Virus record (IMG/VR): IMGVR_UViG_3300017963_000414
Span: 1 to 42,193 of that record
Length of the DNA stretch: 42,193 nucleotides
Reading direction: 5' to 3' (one strand)
Source of the DNA: a virus
Part shown: one piece after another, positions 1 to 7,993 of the stretch
Position numbering within the stretch: position 1 is the first letter of the stretch
Layout: the number at the start of each line of letters is the position of its first letter
Notes under the pieces: generated by a model
What the model was told of the DNA's origin: nothing
Seen by the model: the letters and a program-made list of their open reading frames with translations, nothing else
Databases searched by the model: none
Made by a program: the position numbers and the translations under genes

Positions 1-633
1 GGTGGACTCGCGCCGCAGGCCGAAACGCTGGGGCAGGACAAGCTGATTGCCGAGGCATCAAACGCGCAGCTTCGCGACATGGCTGGCCAGGTGGTCGACC
101 TCTCGAAAGACGTATTCCGGTCGTTGGCCTACTACGAATGGCACGACCCGATTAGGCGGCGGAAGCTGCGTAAGGCCGTCCCGGGAACAAACATCTCCAT
201 CGTCGTCCCGTGGGACCGTTCTTCTCGGCTCGGTTCGTTCGGTATCTATGACCTGGATATCGACGTGTCCTCATTCCAGGACGACTCTCCGGCCACGAAG
301 CTACAGAAGCTCCGGCTGATCCTCGCCGAGTTTGTGGTGCCCTTCATGCCGGCAATCGAGATGTCGGGCGGCCAACTCGATATCCAAGAACTTTTCGCCC
401 TGATCGCGAAGTACGCCGATTTCGAGGAACTGAACCGGCTGATTATCTGGGTCGACCAGGTGATGAGTGGCGGCGAGAAGCCCGGGATGCCGGCCAACAC
501 GACCCGGACCTATGAGCGGGTCAACCGGCCGGGAGCCACGGACGGCGGCAAGAGCCAAATCCTCCAGCAAGCCCTCCTCGGTGGACGGCCCCAGGAGAGT
601 GAAGTCGCGGCCCTGGGGCGGCAAACCGGGTGA
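1..633 (+). CDS. Phage portal protein, C-terminal part (partial)
   Basis: The reading frame is already open at base 1 and stops at TGA 631-633, so this is the last ~210 residues of a longer protein. The visible start is rich in Gln/Asp/Ala with a long amphipathic helix, followed by 'LAYYEWHDP'. That arrangement (helix, then an aromatic 'Y-W-D/HDP' stretch) is what I know from C-termini of portal proteins of short-tailed phages. The portal is the dodecameric ring at one capsid vertex through which DNA passes. Position supports this: scaffold and capsid genes follow within 2 kb. The Met at 79 is internal and not the start. The end is hydrophilic (residues 'GGKSQILQQ' onward) and probably disordered. 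The call rests on pattern plus gene order; a fused portal/connector or another head protein is possible. Confidence 0.62.
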   Translation, partial: GGLAPQAETLGQDKLIAEASNAQLRDMAGQVVDLSKDVFRSLAYYEWHDPIRRRKLRKAVPGTNISIVVPWDRSSRLGSFGIYDLDIDVSSFQDDSPATKLQKLRLILAEFVVPFMPAIEMSGGQLDIQELFALIAKYADFEELNRLIIWVDQVMSGGEKPGMPANTTRTYERVNRPGATDGGKSQILQQALLGGRPQESEVAALGRQTG

Positions 634-708
634 AACTAGTTCTTGCAGGTGGGGCAGCGATAACTTTTGCCCGTTCCTTGTTAGGGTGGAGATTGCCAAG
701 GGAGAGAT

Positions 709-1083
709 ATGCCGACGTATTGCTACAGTGAGAGAGGCGGAGACGGAACGGTCTACGAGTATGTCTTTCCGATGGGGGAAACCCCGCGGGAGATTGAGCT
801 TAGAGAAGGCCGTCGTCTCAAGATCCTGGAACGTGACTACCGGGCTGAGTTGGTCGGGGCCGTGATTTCGGTCCGCGGCGGCAGCGTTCGTCCGTCAAAG
901 GCATGGCCGCGGGTGTGTTACGCCTCCGGTGTGAACGCCAGTCAAGCCGGCGAGCTTCGGAAGCATCTCCGCGATCGCGGCTGCCCTACGGAAGTCACGG
1001 CTGACGGAGATCCCGTTTACACGTCCGCAGCGCACGAGCGGAAGGCCCTGAAGGTGCGCGGGATGTACAACAAGAGAGGCTAA
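709..1083 (+). CDS. Small conserved-looking phage protein (FmdB-like N-terminus without zinc cysteines)
   Basis: This 124-residue protein has a clear ribosome site (AAGGGAGAGAT) just before ATG 709. It begins MPTYCY and continues with 'EYVFPMGE.P..I'. That resembles the start of FmdB-type zinc-ribbon proteins (MPxYxY), but the two CxxC pairs of that family are missing; only isolated cysteines (residues 5, 72 and 93) are present. The C-terminal half contains 'RKHLRDRGCPTEV' and 'YTSAAHERKALKVRG', charged and probably helical. Genes of this type often sit between portal and scaffold in phage genomes, so a head-assembly accessory role is an inference from position only. Function unknown. Confidence 0.6.
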   Translation: MPTYCYSERGGDGTVYEYVFPMGETPREIELREGRRLKILERDYRAELVGAVISVRGGSVRPSKAWPRVCYASGVNASQAGELRKHLRDRGCPTEVTADGDPVYTSAAHERKALKVRGMYNKRG

Positions 1084-1087
1084 CGAA

Positions 1088-1303
1088 ATGACGCATGTAA
1101 ATTGCGTTACGCCGGATGGGATTAGGTTCTATTCGGAAGCCTGCCCTGATAGGTGTGTCATGGAAATCTTGTTTGGTTTCGCGTTGTATCTCAAGGAAGG
1201 CATGGTTGGTGTGCGCCAGGGAATCACGGATCGTTTCGGTGCTTTCCAGTGGCTTTCCGGAACCGATATTACGCAAATTGACCATTTTGCAGTCGAGAAC
1301 TAG
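1088..1303 (+). CDS. Small hypothetical protein
   Basis: This is a 71-residue frame starting four bases after the stop of the previous gene and ending nine bases before the next start. It is therefore packed into the head operon as a real gene would be. There is no strong ribosome site directly upstream ('GAGAGGCTAACGAA'), which suggests reinitiation after the preceding gene. The protein has two nearby cysteines in 'EACPDRC', a hydrophobic stretch 'EILFGFALYL' and no other recognisable motif. No function can be assigned. A shadow frame in the same strand (1116-1388) overlaps the scaffold gene and is less plausible. Confidence 0.5.
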   Translation: MTHVNCVTPDGIRFYSEACPDRCVMEILFGFALYLKEGMVGVRQGITDRFGAFQWLSGTDITQIDHFAVEN

Positions 1304-1312
1304 GAGAGAGAT

Positions 1313-2326
1313 ATGCCAAGCGAAGAACTGGCCCGCGAGATCGAAGAGGCGGCCGAGCAGGTTGCGGCTGAGCACGAAGAGGAACTGAAGGAACTGCGCG
1401 ATGAGCAGGGTGACGAGCAGGGCGGCGAGACTGATACCAAGACCGGCGACACACAAGAAGACCAGGTGTCGGACGATACCGGCGAGGAAGATTCAGGAGA
1501 GAGCGGTATCACTTCTGAATCCGAGCCGGACGACGGGGATGTCGACGACATACAGGATGGTGAAGCGGACGGCGAGAGCGAGGAGCAGGGCAGCGAGCAA
1601 TTGGAGCCAAGCCCTGTCCCGAACTTTAGCGACGAAGTTCTATCTCGTGCAATCAATGTTGGGTTATCGCTTGGTAAGGCGCTGTCATTCCCCGACGAGG
1701 CGGCCCTGGATCGGGTCGTGTCGACGGCAGAGCAGGCTATTGCGCAAGCTGACAGCAAGGAAGCCAAACAGGATGATGTTGACCCATTTGCTGCGCTGAA
1801 GCTTGACCCGGAGCGGTATGAGCCCGAAGTGGTCGAGATGTTCGACAAGATGCGCGAGGTACTTCAGGGCCAGCAGCAGCAAATCGAGGGCTTTAAGCAA
1901 CAGCAAGAGCAAATCGCGCAGTCGAGCCAGATGGCGGCTGCGCGGGAAGTCGAGCAGTGGTTTGACAAGCAGGTCGAATCCCTCGGCGAGGATTTCGTCG
2001 ATACCCTCGGCACTGGCGGACATAATTCGCTAGACCGGGGAAGTCCGCAGTTCGTAAAACGCGAACAGATTGCGGAACACATGAGCGTTCTCCTGGCCGG
2101 CTATCAGGCCCAGGGGCAACAAGCGCCGCCGCGTGAAGAATTGTTTGAGACGGCGGCAAGGTCCGTTCTGGCGGACAAATATCAAGAGTTGCACGAGAAA
2201 CGTCTGGCTGGCGATCTGGCGAGACGCAAGGGGGCACACCTCCAGCGCGTGAATCGCTCGAAAGCCAAGCCGAAACAGTCCGTCGAAGAAGAGACGGCCG
2301 CGATGCTCGACGAGCGATTCGGCTGA
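1313..2326 (+). CDS. Scaffold-like acidic protein
   Basis: The protein has 337 residues and begins after a good ribosome site (GGAGAGAGAT) at ATG 1313. The first ~100 residues are extremely acidic (Glu/Asp/Gly/Ser/Gln) and surely disordered. They are followed by a moderately ordered middle and a Gln-rich coiled coil ('QGQQQQIEGFKQQQEQIAQ'). The C-terminus is basic ('RRKGAHLQRVNRSKAKPKQS'). A disordered acidic start, coiled coil and basic C-terminal helix directly before the capsid gene is the classic pattern of phage scaffolding proteins. These bind the coat protein through a basic C-terminal helix and leave before DNA packaging. No protease domain is visible. Assignment is by composition and position. 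Confidence 0.7.
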   Translation: MPSEELAREIEEAAEQVAAEHEEELKELRDEQGDEQGGETDTKTGDTQEDQVSDDTGEEDSGESGITSESEPDDGDVDDIQDGEADGESEEQGSEQLEPSPVPNFSDEVLSRAINVGLSLGKALSFPDEAALDRVVSTAEQAIAQADSKEAKQDDVDPFAALKLDPERYEPEVVEMFDKMREVLQGQQQQIEGFKQQQEQIAQSSQMAAAREVEQWFDKQVESLGEDFVDTLGTGGHNSLDRGSPQFVKREQIAEHMSVLLAGYQAQGQQAPPREELFETAARSVLADKYQELHEKRLAGDLARRKGAHLQRVNRSKAKPKQSVEEETAAMLDERFG

Positions 2327-2356
2327 CGCTCTTCGCAGTAAACTAAGGGGCAGAAA

Positions 2357-3391
2357 ATGGGGATTCCGTATTCGGATATCGACGATGCGGTTCTCTTGAC
2401 GCAAGAGAACCTCATCAAAAAGGGCGCTTTCGTGGACATGCAGACGGATCTGCAAGACCACGTTGCGGTTCGGGAGTTGTGGAAAAAGCATGTCAAGACG
2501 TTTGATGGTGGTGACGACTGGCGTTGGGACGCGCAGATGGATCACAACCATAGTGCGCGGGCTGTCCAGTTGTTCGAGACGGACGGCTCTTCGCTCACGG
2601 ACACGATGAAGCAGGGGACCGTTCCCCCGCGTCACGTCAATGCACACTATATCTACGACCAGCGAGAGAAGGCGTTCCAGCGTGGCGGACACGCGATCGT
2701 TAATTTGATCAAAACCCGCTACGTCGGGATGATGGTTTCGTTTTACGAGAAGTTGGAAGAGTTCCTATGGGGTAAGCCGGACGACTCGACGGACGAGCGG
2801 ACGCCGTATGGACTGGAATACTGGATCGTTCGGAATGCGACCGAGGGCTTCAACGCTGAGAACCCGAGTGGCTTTTCGGATGGCCGTGGCAACATCGACT
2901 CGACCACCTATACCCGCTGGGCGAACTGGTCGAACGACTACACTGCGATTGCGAAAGAGGACCTTATTCGCTCCATGCGAAGGGGGCATCGCAAGACGCG
3001 CTTCCGCTCTCCGGTGTCGCACGCCGTGCCGAATTTGTCCAACATGGGCAACGGCATTTACACGAATGACGACGTGCTCGGGATCATGGAGGAATTGCTG
3101 GAAAAGCAGAACATGAACCTCGGGAACGATCTGGCTAGTAAGGACGGCCGGGTGACGTTCAAGTCGACGCCGGTAACTTACGCACCGTATCTGGACAGCG
3201 ATACCGGCGATCCGGTTTACATGCTGGATTGGAAGACGTTGGCGATTGGCGTGATGGCCGGATGGCAGAATCAACTGACGAAGCCGTATATGGTCTCGAA
3301 TAAGCACTTGGTTCGCCGAGTCGACCTGGACGCCACGTTGCAAATGGTCTGCACCGACCTTCGGAAGCAGGCGGTCTTCTACAAGGCGTAG
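2357..3391 (+). CDS. Major capsid protein
   Basis: The protein has 344 residues and starts after the ribosome site AAGGGGCAG at ATG 2357. It is uniform in composition, with no signal peptide or membrane segment. It has Trp/Tyr-rich central segments ('TYTRWANWSNDYTAI', 'YGLEYWIVRN') and ends with 'VDLDATLQMVCTDLRKQAVFYKA'. This resembles the coat family often annotated 'major capsid protein 13-like' in phages with an HK97-type fold; I recognise the style but cannot align it here. It sits directly after the scaffold-like gene, as coat genes do. It forms the icosahedral shell in the virion. The family name is less sure than the coat role. Confidence 0.75.
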   Translation: MGIPYSDIDDAVLLTQENLIKKGAFVDMQTDLQDHVAVRELWKKHVKTFDGGDDWRWDAQMDHNHSARAVQLFETDGSSLTDTMKQGTVPPRHVNAHYIYDQREKAFQRGGHAIVNLIKTRYVGMMVSFYEKLEEFLWGKPDDSTDERTPYGLEYWIVRNATEGFNAENPSGFSDGRGNIDSTTYTRWANWSNDYTAIAKEDLIRSMRRGHRKTRFRSPVSHAVPNLSNMGNGIYTNDDVLGIMEELLEKQNMNLGNDLASKDGRVTFKSTPVTYAPYLDSDTGDPVYMLDWKTLAIGVMAGWQNQLTKPYMVSNKHLVRRVDLDATLQMVCTDLRKQAVFYKA

Positions 3392-3443
3392 TTTGACGGT
3401 CTGTGCGTTTTAAGTTTGCGAATTCAACCCATGAGGTAAAGTG

Positions 3444-4250
3444 ATGGTTTCTCACGCGATTAACGGCCACGAAAAGCAGAGTCCTACGTTCTCTGCTTGG
3501 GTGTGGTTTGGTGGTTCGACCGCTCTGGAAGAGGGTCAGGCCGTTTGTTATAACTACGACTACGGAACGGCGTCGGCTAAAGACGGTCGACGGTTCAACC
3601 GTGTCGAGCTTCCGAGTACGACTAACGCGCAGTATTTCGCTGGCGTGGCGGCTCGCAAGTACGCCGCCGTGACTGGCGGTCAACTCATCGAAATCTACCT
3701 ACCGGGTAGCGTGTGCAATATCTACGCGAAGGCGAGTTGCACGCTCGGCACGGGGCTCCTGACGTTCGACGTGACCACTTCGTATCAGGGCTACTTCCGG
3801 TACGAAGGTCTGGACGGCGAGGGTTCTGCGCAGCCCATGCAGACGGTCGATCGTTCGACAGACGCCGGGCTGGTTTACGCGAAGCTCCAGGTGGGTCCTC
3901 CGTCCGGTGGCGTTGAAGTCGTCCAACTGGTCGACAACACGGCGTTCGTGATGATGGTCGGTGGTACGTCGCTCCTGATCGGTGCGGCCTGTTCGACCGC
4001 CTCGCCGGCTGAGGAGATCGTGGACGGCACGATCGAGGGTCTTCGTAAGAAGGTCGAGATTATCACCACGGCTGTGACGAGTAACGAGGCTCGTATCGAT
4101 ATCGAGAACGACGACGGCAACGAGCCGGCGGACGGCACTCAAGACCTGGATGGCCTTGAACTTGGCGGCGTGGGCGACCAGTGCGTCTTGGAATGGGTTG
4201 CCGGTAGTTGGAACATTCGCGGTGCGAATGGAGTGGTTCTGGTTTCGTAG
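3444..4250 (+). CDS. Probable head decoration or other minor virion protein
   Basis: The protein has 268 residues. ATG 3444 is preferred over GTG 3441 because GAGG lies seven bases before it. It is beta-rich (many Gly, Val, Thr, Tyr). The middle contains 'IEGLRKKVEIITTAVTSNEARIDIEND', a short helix. The last ~35 residues ('LDGLELGGVGDQCVLEW..G.W') look like the compact beta module found at the end of many phage head-fibre and decoration proteins. Location right after the capsid gene and before a terminator-like hairpin and a tRNA fits a decoration or head-fibre role. No enzymatic motif is seen. The role is inferred from position and beta-rich character. Confidence 0.5.
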   Translation: MVSHAINGHEKQSPTFSAWVWFGGSTALEEGQAVCYNYDYGTASAKDGRRFNRVELPSTTNAQYFAGVAARKYAAVTGGQLIEIYLPGSVCNIYAKASCTLGTGLLTFDVTTSYQGYFRYEGLDGEGSAQPMQTVDRSTDAGLVYAKLQVGPPSGGVEVVQLVDNTAFVMMVGGTSLLIGAACSTASPAEEIVDGTIEGLRKKVEIITTAVTSNEARIDIENDDGNEPADGTQDLDGLELGGVGDQCVLEWVAGSWNIRGANGVVLVS

Positions 4251-4269
4251 GTGGGGCAGGATCGGGGTC

Positions 4270-4306
4270 GGGCCCTCCGGGTTTTCTCTCTTCGCCCGGA
4301 GGGCCC
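4270..4306 (+). terminator. 12-bp GC-rich hairpin, terminator-like or processing site before the tRNA
   Basis: GGGCCCTCCGGG (4270-4281) and CCCGGAGGGCCC (4295-4306) are perfect reverse complements around a pyrimidine-rich 13-base loop. No U-run follows, so it is not a textbook rho-independent terminator. It lies seven bases before a tRNA and could shield the mRNA 3' end or guide RNA processing. Confidence 0.6.
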
Positions 4307-4312
4307 TGGTGG

Positions 4313-4385
4313 TCCCCTGTAGCTCAACAGGCAGAGCAAGTGGTTTGTAACTACTAGGTTTGAGGTTCGAGTCCTCGCGGGGGAT
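4313..4385 (+). tRNA. tRNA-Thr (anticodon UGU)
   Basis: A complete cloverleaf folds by eye. The acceptor stem is 4313-4319 with 4378-4384 (one G-U). The D stem is GCTC/GAGC (4322-4325 with 4334-4337). The anticodon stem is AGTGG/CTACT (4339-4343 with 4351-4355), around the loop TTTGTAA with anticodon TGT at 4346-4348. The variable loop has five bases. The T stem is TGAGG/CCTCG, with loop TTCGAGT at 4366-4372. Discriminator base 4385 is T and CCA is not encoded. It sits in the sense direction inside the late operon. The acceptor end (GGGGGA, 4379-4384) lies four bases before the GTG start of the next gene, where it could also serve as ribosome site. It would read ACA threonine codons (and perhaps other ACN). 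Confidence 0.9.
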
Positions 4386-4388
4386 TTT

Positions 4389-5174
4389 GTGGCAGAGTCG
4401 GGTTTAAGTGTTGGCTGGACGGAACTGAAGCAGCGTACTGGCTTCTTCCTTGGGTATGGTCGAACGATCGGTGACTGGACAAGCGATCAGGCTACTGAAG
4501 TCGAAGATATCGTGCAGTCCGGCGTTCGGCGCGTCTATTTCCCGGTGAGCAGCGATCCAAGGGTGCTCGGGTATGAGTGGTCATGGGTGCGGCCGTCTAC
4601 GACACTGACTCTCGCGGATGATGATTACGATTACGATCTGCCGGACGATTTTCATCGCCTGATCGGCAAGATGAACTTCGCAGCGGATACGCACTATGCT
4701 CCAGTCAAGAGCGTCAGCCTTGACGACCTACTGGAGATGCGGTCCATCTACGATCGTACTGGGCCGCCGCAGTACGTGGCGGTTCGCCGAAAGGCGGAGG
4801 ATCGGACGGCGGGGCAACGGTGGGAGGCGCTGTTCTGGCCTGAGCCGGATAGCGATTACGTGCTGTCCTACAAGTACGAGGCGTACTCCGGTGCGCTGTC
4901 TGATTCGTACCCGTATGCCCTCGGCGGGATGGCGATCAGTGAGTTGCTGATTGAGAGTTGCCTGGCCGTCGCTGAGCAGCAAATGAATGACGAGGCGTCC
5001 ATTCATACGGCGATGTACGAGCGGATGTTATTGAACGCAATCATGGACGACCGAAAACGTGGCGCAGCCTCATTTGGGCACATGGGCCACCGTGAATTCG
5101 ATGGGGATGGGCGCGTGAGGCACGGCGATACGGGCGGGACGTATCCAATCACGTACAAAGAGGAAACGATTTAG
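4389..5174 (+). CDS. Head-to-tail adaptor (short-tailed phage connector) protein
   Basis: The protein has 261 residues from GTG 4389. The only purine-rich site upstream is the tRNA acceptor end itself. The N-terminal 50 residues ('WTELKQRTGFFLGYG', 'QATEVEDIVQSGVRRVYFP') are helical and match the start of podovirus adaptor proteins of the P22 gp4 / T7 gp11 type. These dock under the portal and close the head. A central beta part ('DDDYDYDLPDDFHRLIGKM', 'FWPEPDSDYVLSYKYEAY') and a C-terminal helical part ('AISELLIESCLAVAEQQMND') follow the same plan. A later GTG at 4407 would trim six residues but has no better ribosome site. Good match of architecture; no alignment was run. Confidence 0.65.
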   Translation: MAESGLSVGWTELKQRTGFFLGYGRTIGDWTSDQATEVEDIVQSGVRRVYFPVSSDPRVLGYEWSWVRPSTTLTLADDDYDYDLPDDFHRLIGKMNFAADTHYAPVKSVSLDDLLEMRSIYDRTGPPQYVAVRRKAEDRTAGQRWEALFWPEPDSDYVLSYKYEAYSGALSDSYPYALGGMAISELLIESCLAVAEQQMNDEASIHTAMYERMLLNAIMDDRKRGAASFGHMGHREFDGDGRVRHGDTGGTYPITYKEETI

Positions 5175-5479
5175 TGGCTAAAAAAAAGAAGAAATACAGC
5201 GAGCAGACAATCAATGCTGCGACGATCATGCGCAGGACGCCAGAGGAACAGAAACGTATCGAGGATCGTGTGCGGGTCAATCAAGAGATGTCGCAGTCGA
5301 TGAGGGCCATTAGGAAAGCTCGTAAATCGAGTCAGAAGCCGAAACCGTTGACCCCGGCACAGAAGCGAAGCAAGGCGGCAGAATCGCGTCGTGGACGACT
5401 AATGCCGAAAACCGGCCTGGATAAGCTGACTGAAGCATTGACGCAATCAAAAAAACCGAAGAAGAAAAAGAGGCGATAA
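5174..5479 (+). CDS. Small, very basic protein (probable DNA-binding or internal virion protein)
   Basis: This is a 101-residue protein. GTG 5174 shares one base with the TAG stop of the adaptor gene, and the stop overlaps the next ATG (TAATG). It is dominated by Lys and Arg, with a KKKKK run at residues 3-7 and a KKPKKKKRR end. No fold is recognisable. The charge suggests it contacts DNA or the acidic interior of the capsid. This is an inference from composition only. Confidence 0.6.
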   Translation: MAKKKKKYSEQTINAATIMRRTPEEQKRIEDRVRVNQEMSQSMRAIRKARKSSQKPKPLTPAQKRSKAAESRRGRLMPKTGLDKLTEALTQSKKPKKKKRR

Positions 5480-5790
5480 TGGCAGCGGGCACGAAGACGT
5501 TGACGGGCGGCGGCGGCAGTGAGCAGTTAGTTGCAGCCGACGCAAATCGCGACCATATCCTGATTCAGGTTCAGAGCAACCATGACGTATACCTCGGGTT
5601 CGGCGAGGATGCCGCGGACGCGACCGGCATTGGACTGCTGGAACCTGGGGCTTGGGTGAAGGTGAAGGGCCCGAAGGCCCGCGGGGCGATCAACGCTATC
5701 TCGTCCGGCAACGCAGTTGTCGGGTACGAGACAATGGAAGAGATTGAGTGTGGTCCGGGCCAGTTTGCAGGTCCGTGGCCTACGTCGTAA
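5479..5790 (+). CDS. Small beta-rich virion-associated protein
   Basis: This 103-residue protein begins in a TAATG overlap with the previous gene. Its pattern is 'EQLVAADANRDHILIQVQSNHDVYLGFGEDA' followed by 'GAWVKVKGPKARGAINAISSGNAVVGYETME'. That is a two-sheet beta arrangement like the small head or tail decoration proteins that phages carry near adaptor genes, where host-interaction 'surface' domains read 'x-N-(D/V)-V-Y-L-G'. No catalytic residues are seen. Probably a structural protein; its exact place in the virion is unknown. Confidence 0.55.
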   Translation: MAAGTKTLTGGGGSEQLVAADANRDHILIQVQSNHDVYLGFGEDAADATGIGLLEPGAWVKVKGPKARGAINAISSGNAVVGYETMEEIECGPGQFAGPWPTS

Positions 5791-5794
5791 CGGC

Positions 5795-5863
5795 ATGGAG
5801 GGGCGCAAGGGGCAGCGTGGTAGCTGGATGTTCTTTGGTTTCCGTTTAAGGGGCAGTGAGTAA
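5795..5863 (+). CDS. Possible 22-residue leader or coupling peptide
   Basis: A short frame (MEGRKGQRGSWMFFGFRLRGSE) begins four bases after the previous stop. Its TAA (5861-5863) overlaps the ATG of the fibre gene as TAATG. It has no clear ribosome site. It may only carry ribosomes into the fibre gene, or be chance. The ribosome site of the fibre gene (AAGGGGCAG) lies inside it. Confidence 0.25.
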   Translation: MEGRKGQRGSWMFFGFRLRGSE

Positions 5864-7917
5864 TGATTGATCGTGTTTGTAGTCTGCTGCGTATGAATCC
5901 TCCGATTGTTGATAATCGTGGGATGTTGTTTAGTTCTGGAGCTACTGTTCCTACGGACGGGACGGACGGCTATCAGACAGGGTGTATCTTCCAGCATACG
6001 GACGGCGGTGCGGAAACGGCCCTCTATGTGAATGAGGGGTCGGTTACGAGTTGTGATTTCAACGCCGTGATTCCGCCTGGTTCAATGGAGTTATCGGATC
6101 TTGGCGACGTTGGTTCTGTTGCGTATGCGGCCGGGACACTTCTTACTGCGGACGGCGATAGCTACGAGGAAGTGGTGGCTGCCTGTACGCGAAAGGTGAT
6201 TGAGACTGGAACGTATTCGAGCACTGCAAGTAACGGCGTCACTTTACTGAGTACCAACAATCGGCCTGTTAGTTTCTTGTTCGATGATGCTGGGGCCGCG
6301 CTGGGGGCTGCTGATTATCGTGCCGCGCTGTCTCGCGTGCTGCTAACGAAAGACCAAAGCAATGCCATTACCTTGAACGCTATGCGAGCGCAGATCAAGG
6401 GGCTTGATGGCATTGACGTGTCTAGCGCGAGTTCAGTAGTTTCGCCGTTCACTGGCTACCTCGAACTGGCCGGCACTGGAGCCAGAACGCTTAACGGCCA
6501 TGTGGCTTGTGTTCGTGCCGCCCTTGAGGAAGGGGCGTCCGGTACTACGACCGTCGGGACGTATCTTGCTGGCTTTGAGGCTACGCTGAATTCGACAAGG
6601 ACGTATGGGGGCAGTGGTATTACTGCTGCGTTTTTGGCGGACATTTCCAGCGGGACTTCCAGTTGGCAGTACGGCCTTTACGTCGGCCTGAGTGGCGCTG
6701 ATGTGATTCTCGGTTCTTGTGATGCGTTCACCGGAAAGGTGGTACAAACTGGCACCTATTCTAGTTCGGCCAGTAAAGGTGTCACGCTCGCTAGCGGAAA
6801 CAATCGACCAGTCAGTTTCTTGTTTGACGATGCTGGTGCTGCGTTAGATGCTGCTGATTATCGGGCCACTCTTTCCCGTGTGTGCCTGACAATTGACCAG
6901 TCGAACGCCATCACGATCAACGCTTTGCGTGGTCAGTTGAAGGCGAACGACGGGATTGACATCTCGAATACTAGCTCAGTATCGTCGCCTATTACGGGCT
7001 ACCTTGAGCTTGCCGGTACTGGCGCGAGAACTCTTGCGGGGCATGTGGCTGGCATCCGGGCTGCTATCGAGGAGGGGGCGTCCGGCACGACAACCATTTC
7101 GGCGAGTTCGTATTATTCTGGGTTTGAGGCAACCTTGAATTCAACACGGACGTACACCGAGACCGGCGAGATGGCGGCCTTTATGGCAAATATCTCTGGC
7201 GGTACGACTAAGTGGCCGAAGGCATTTTGGGCTGACGCGGCTGGTTGTACGACCGGCATCTACGTTGGCAAGCATGCTAATACGGCCGGTAGCGGTATTT
7301 CACTTGGTGGAGCTACGGCTGCGAATCGTTTCCATAGTGACGATGGCGGTTCGGCTCTGACTGGGAACCGGCGCGGCGTACTGTCTAGGCTGGCGGTTAT
7401 CGCCGAGCACACCGGCGCATTGTCGCTGGCAAGTATGTGCGCTCAGACGAAACTTGTCGGCGACGTTGATTTCGACGGCGACTATCTTGCGGGCATGTAT
7501 GCCTATCTGGAGATGGCCGGCGCAAATGACCTCGGACTGAATGACGCTCGACACGCGGCCTGTGCTGTCCGTGCTCGCACGGAAGTTGGCGGCGATCTGA
7601 CTATCGCTCAAGGTTACTTGGCTGGTGTGTACGCCGAGTTGAATACCACTGGCGCCTATACGGTTACGCAGACCGGCGTACTGGCGGCGTTCGTTGCTAC
7701 GGCTACCGATCAGCGCGGTGACCTTTGGGGTTCGGCATTGTATGTTGACGGGGCCGATAATGTCCTTGGATTTGCCGCGGCAGATTCCGGTTATACGAAT
7801 GGCATTAAGGCAAATGCAGTCACGCCGACTGGCAACGTGTCTCATGTAATTCGTGTGGATATCAACGGTACGCCGGGGTACATTCCGGTTTACGCCGCTG
7901 AGGGACTTGGTACGTAA
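5863..7917 (+). CDS. Repeat-containing tail fibre / virion surface protein
   Basis: The protein has 684 residues from ATG 5863, preceded by AAGGGGCAG. The N-terminus includes 'MELSDLGDVGSVAYAAGTLLTADGDSYEEV', a motif common in phage fibres. After residue ~110 come three tandem units of about 180 residues, starting near residues 111, 292 and 470. Units 1 and 2 are close copies ('NRPVSFLFDDAGAAL.AADYRA.LSRV', 'GYLELAGTGARTL.GHVA'). Unit 3 has diverged ('RRGVLSRLAVIAEHTGALSLAS'). Each unit contains alternating beta strands and the 'YLAGFEATLN' type repeat, consistent with an elongated or trimeric fibre. A rho-independent terminator follows. It is probably exposed on the virion and used for attachment; no enzyme motif is visible. 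Confidence 0.6.
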   Translation: MIDRVCSLLRMNPPIVDNRGMLFSSGATVPTDGTDGYQTGCIFQHTDGGAETALYVNEGSVTSCDFNAVIPPGSMELSDLGDVGSVAYAAGTLLTADGDSYEEVVAACTRKVIETGTYSSTASNGVTLLSTNNRPVSFLFDDAGAALGAADYRAALSRVLLTKDQSNAITLNAMRAQIKGLDGIDVSSASSVVSPFTGYLELAGTGARTLNGHVACVRAALEEGASGTTTVGTYLAGFEATLNSTRTYGGSGITAAFLADISSGTSSWQYGLYVGLSGADVILGSCDAFTGKVVQTGTYSSSASKGVTLASGNNRPVSFLFDDAGAALDAADYRATLSRVCLTIDQSNAITINALRGQLKANDGIDISNTSSVSSPITGYLELAGTGARTLAGHVAGIRAAIEEGASGTTTISASSYYSGFEATLNSTRTYTETGEMAAFMANISGGTTKWPKAFWADAAGCTTGIYVGKHANTAGSGISLGGATAANRFHSDDGGSALTGNRRGVLSRLAVIAEHTGALSLASMCAQTKLVGDVDFDGDYLAGMYAYLEMAGANDLGLNDARHAACAVRARTEVGGDLTIAQGYLAGVYAELNTTGAYTVTQTGVLAAFVATATDQRGDLWGSALYVDGADNVLGFAAADSGYTNGIKANAVTPTGNVSHVIRVDINGTPGYIPVYAAEGLGT
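6193..7810 (+). repeat. Three tandem ~540-bp repeats in the fibre gene
   Basis: Unit starts at 6193, 6736 and 7270 (periods 543 and 534 bases) encode related ~180-residue segments. Units 1 and 2 are near-copies at protein level with many synonymous changes; unit 3 is diverged and starts with a different lead-in. Confidence 0.75.
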
Positions 7918-7930
7918 TTAAGGTTCTGTA

Positions 7931-7973
7931 CCCGGTGCCTCGTGTTGAGCGCGAGGCACCGGGCCCCCTTTTT
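7931..7973 (+). terminator. Rho-independent terminator after the fibre gene
   Basis: CCCGGTGCCTCG (7931-7942) pairs perfectly with CGAGGCACCGGG (7952-7963) and is followed by CCCCC and then five T. A stable 12-bp stem plus T-tract is a standard intrinsic terminator, here in the middle of the late region. Confidence 0.85.
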
Positions 7974-7993
7974 CCTGTTTCGAGGAGAGACGT

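Noticed and set aside
1300-1848. Serine-rich minus-strand frame of 182 codons
   Set aside because: It is the reverse of the Glu/Asp-rich scaffold segment; the low-complexity Ser content is a codon shadow.
2030-2692. Minus-strand frame of 220 codons across scaffold and capsid
   Set aside because: It is antisense to two well-supported genes, with no motif and no start signal.
3392-3443. Promoter with TTGACG before the virion protein gene
   Set aside because: No acceptable -10 box lies 16-18 bases downstream.
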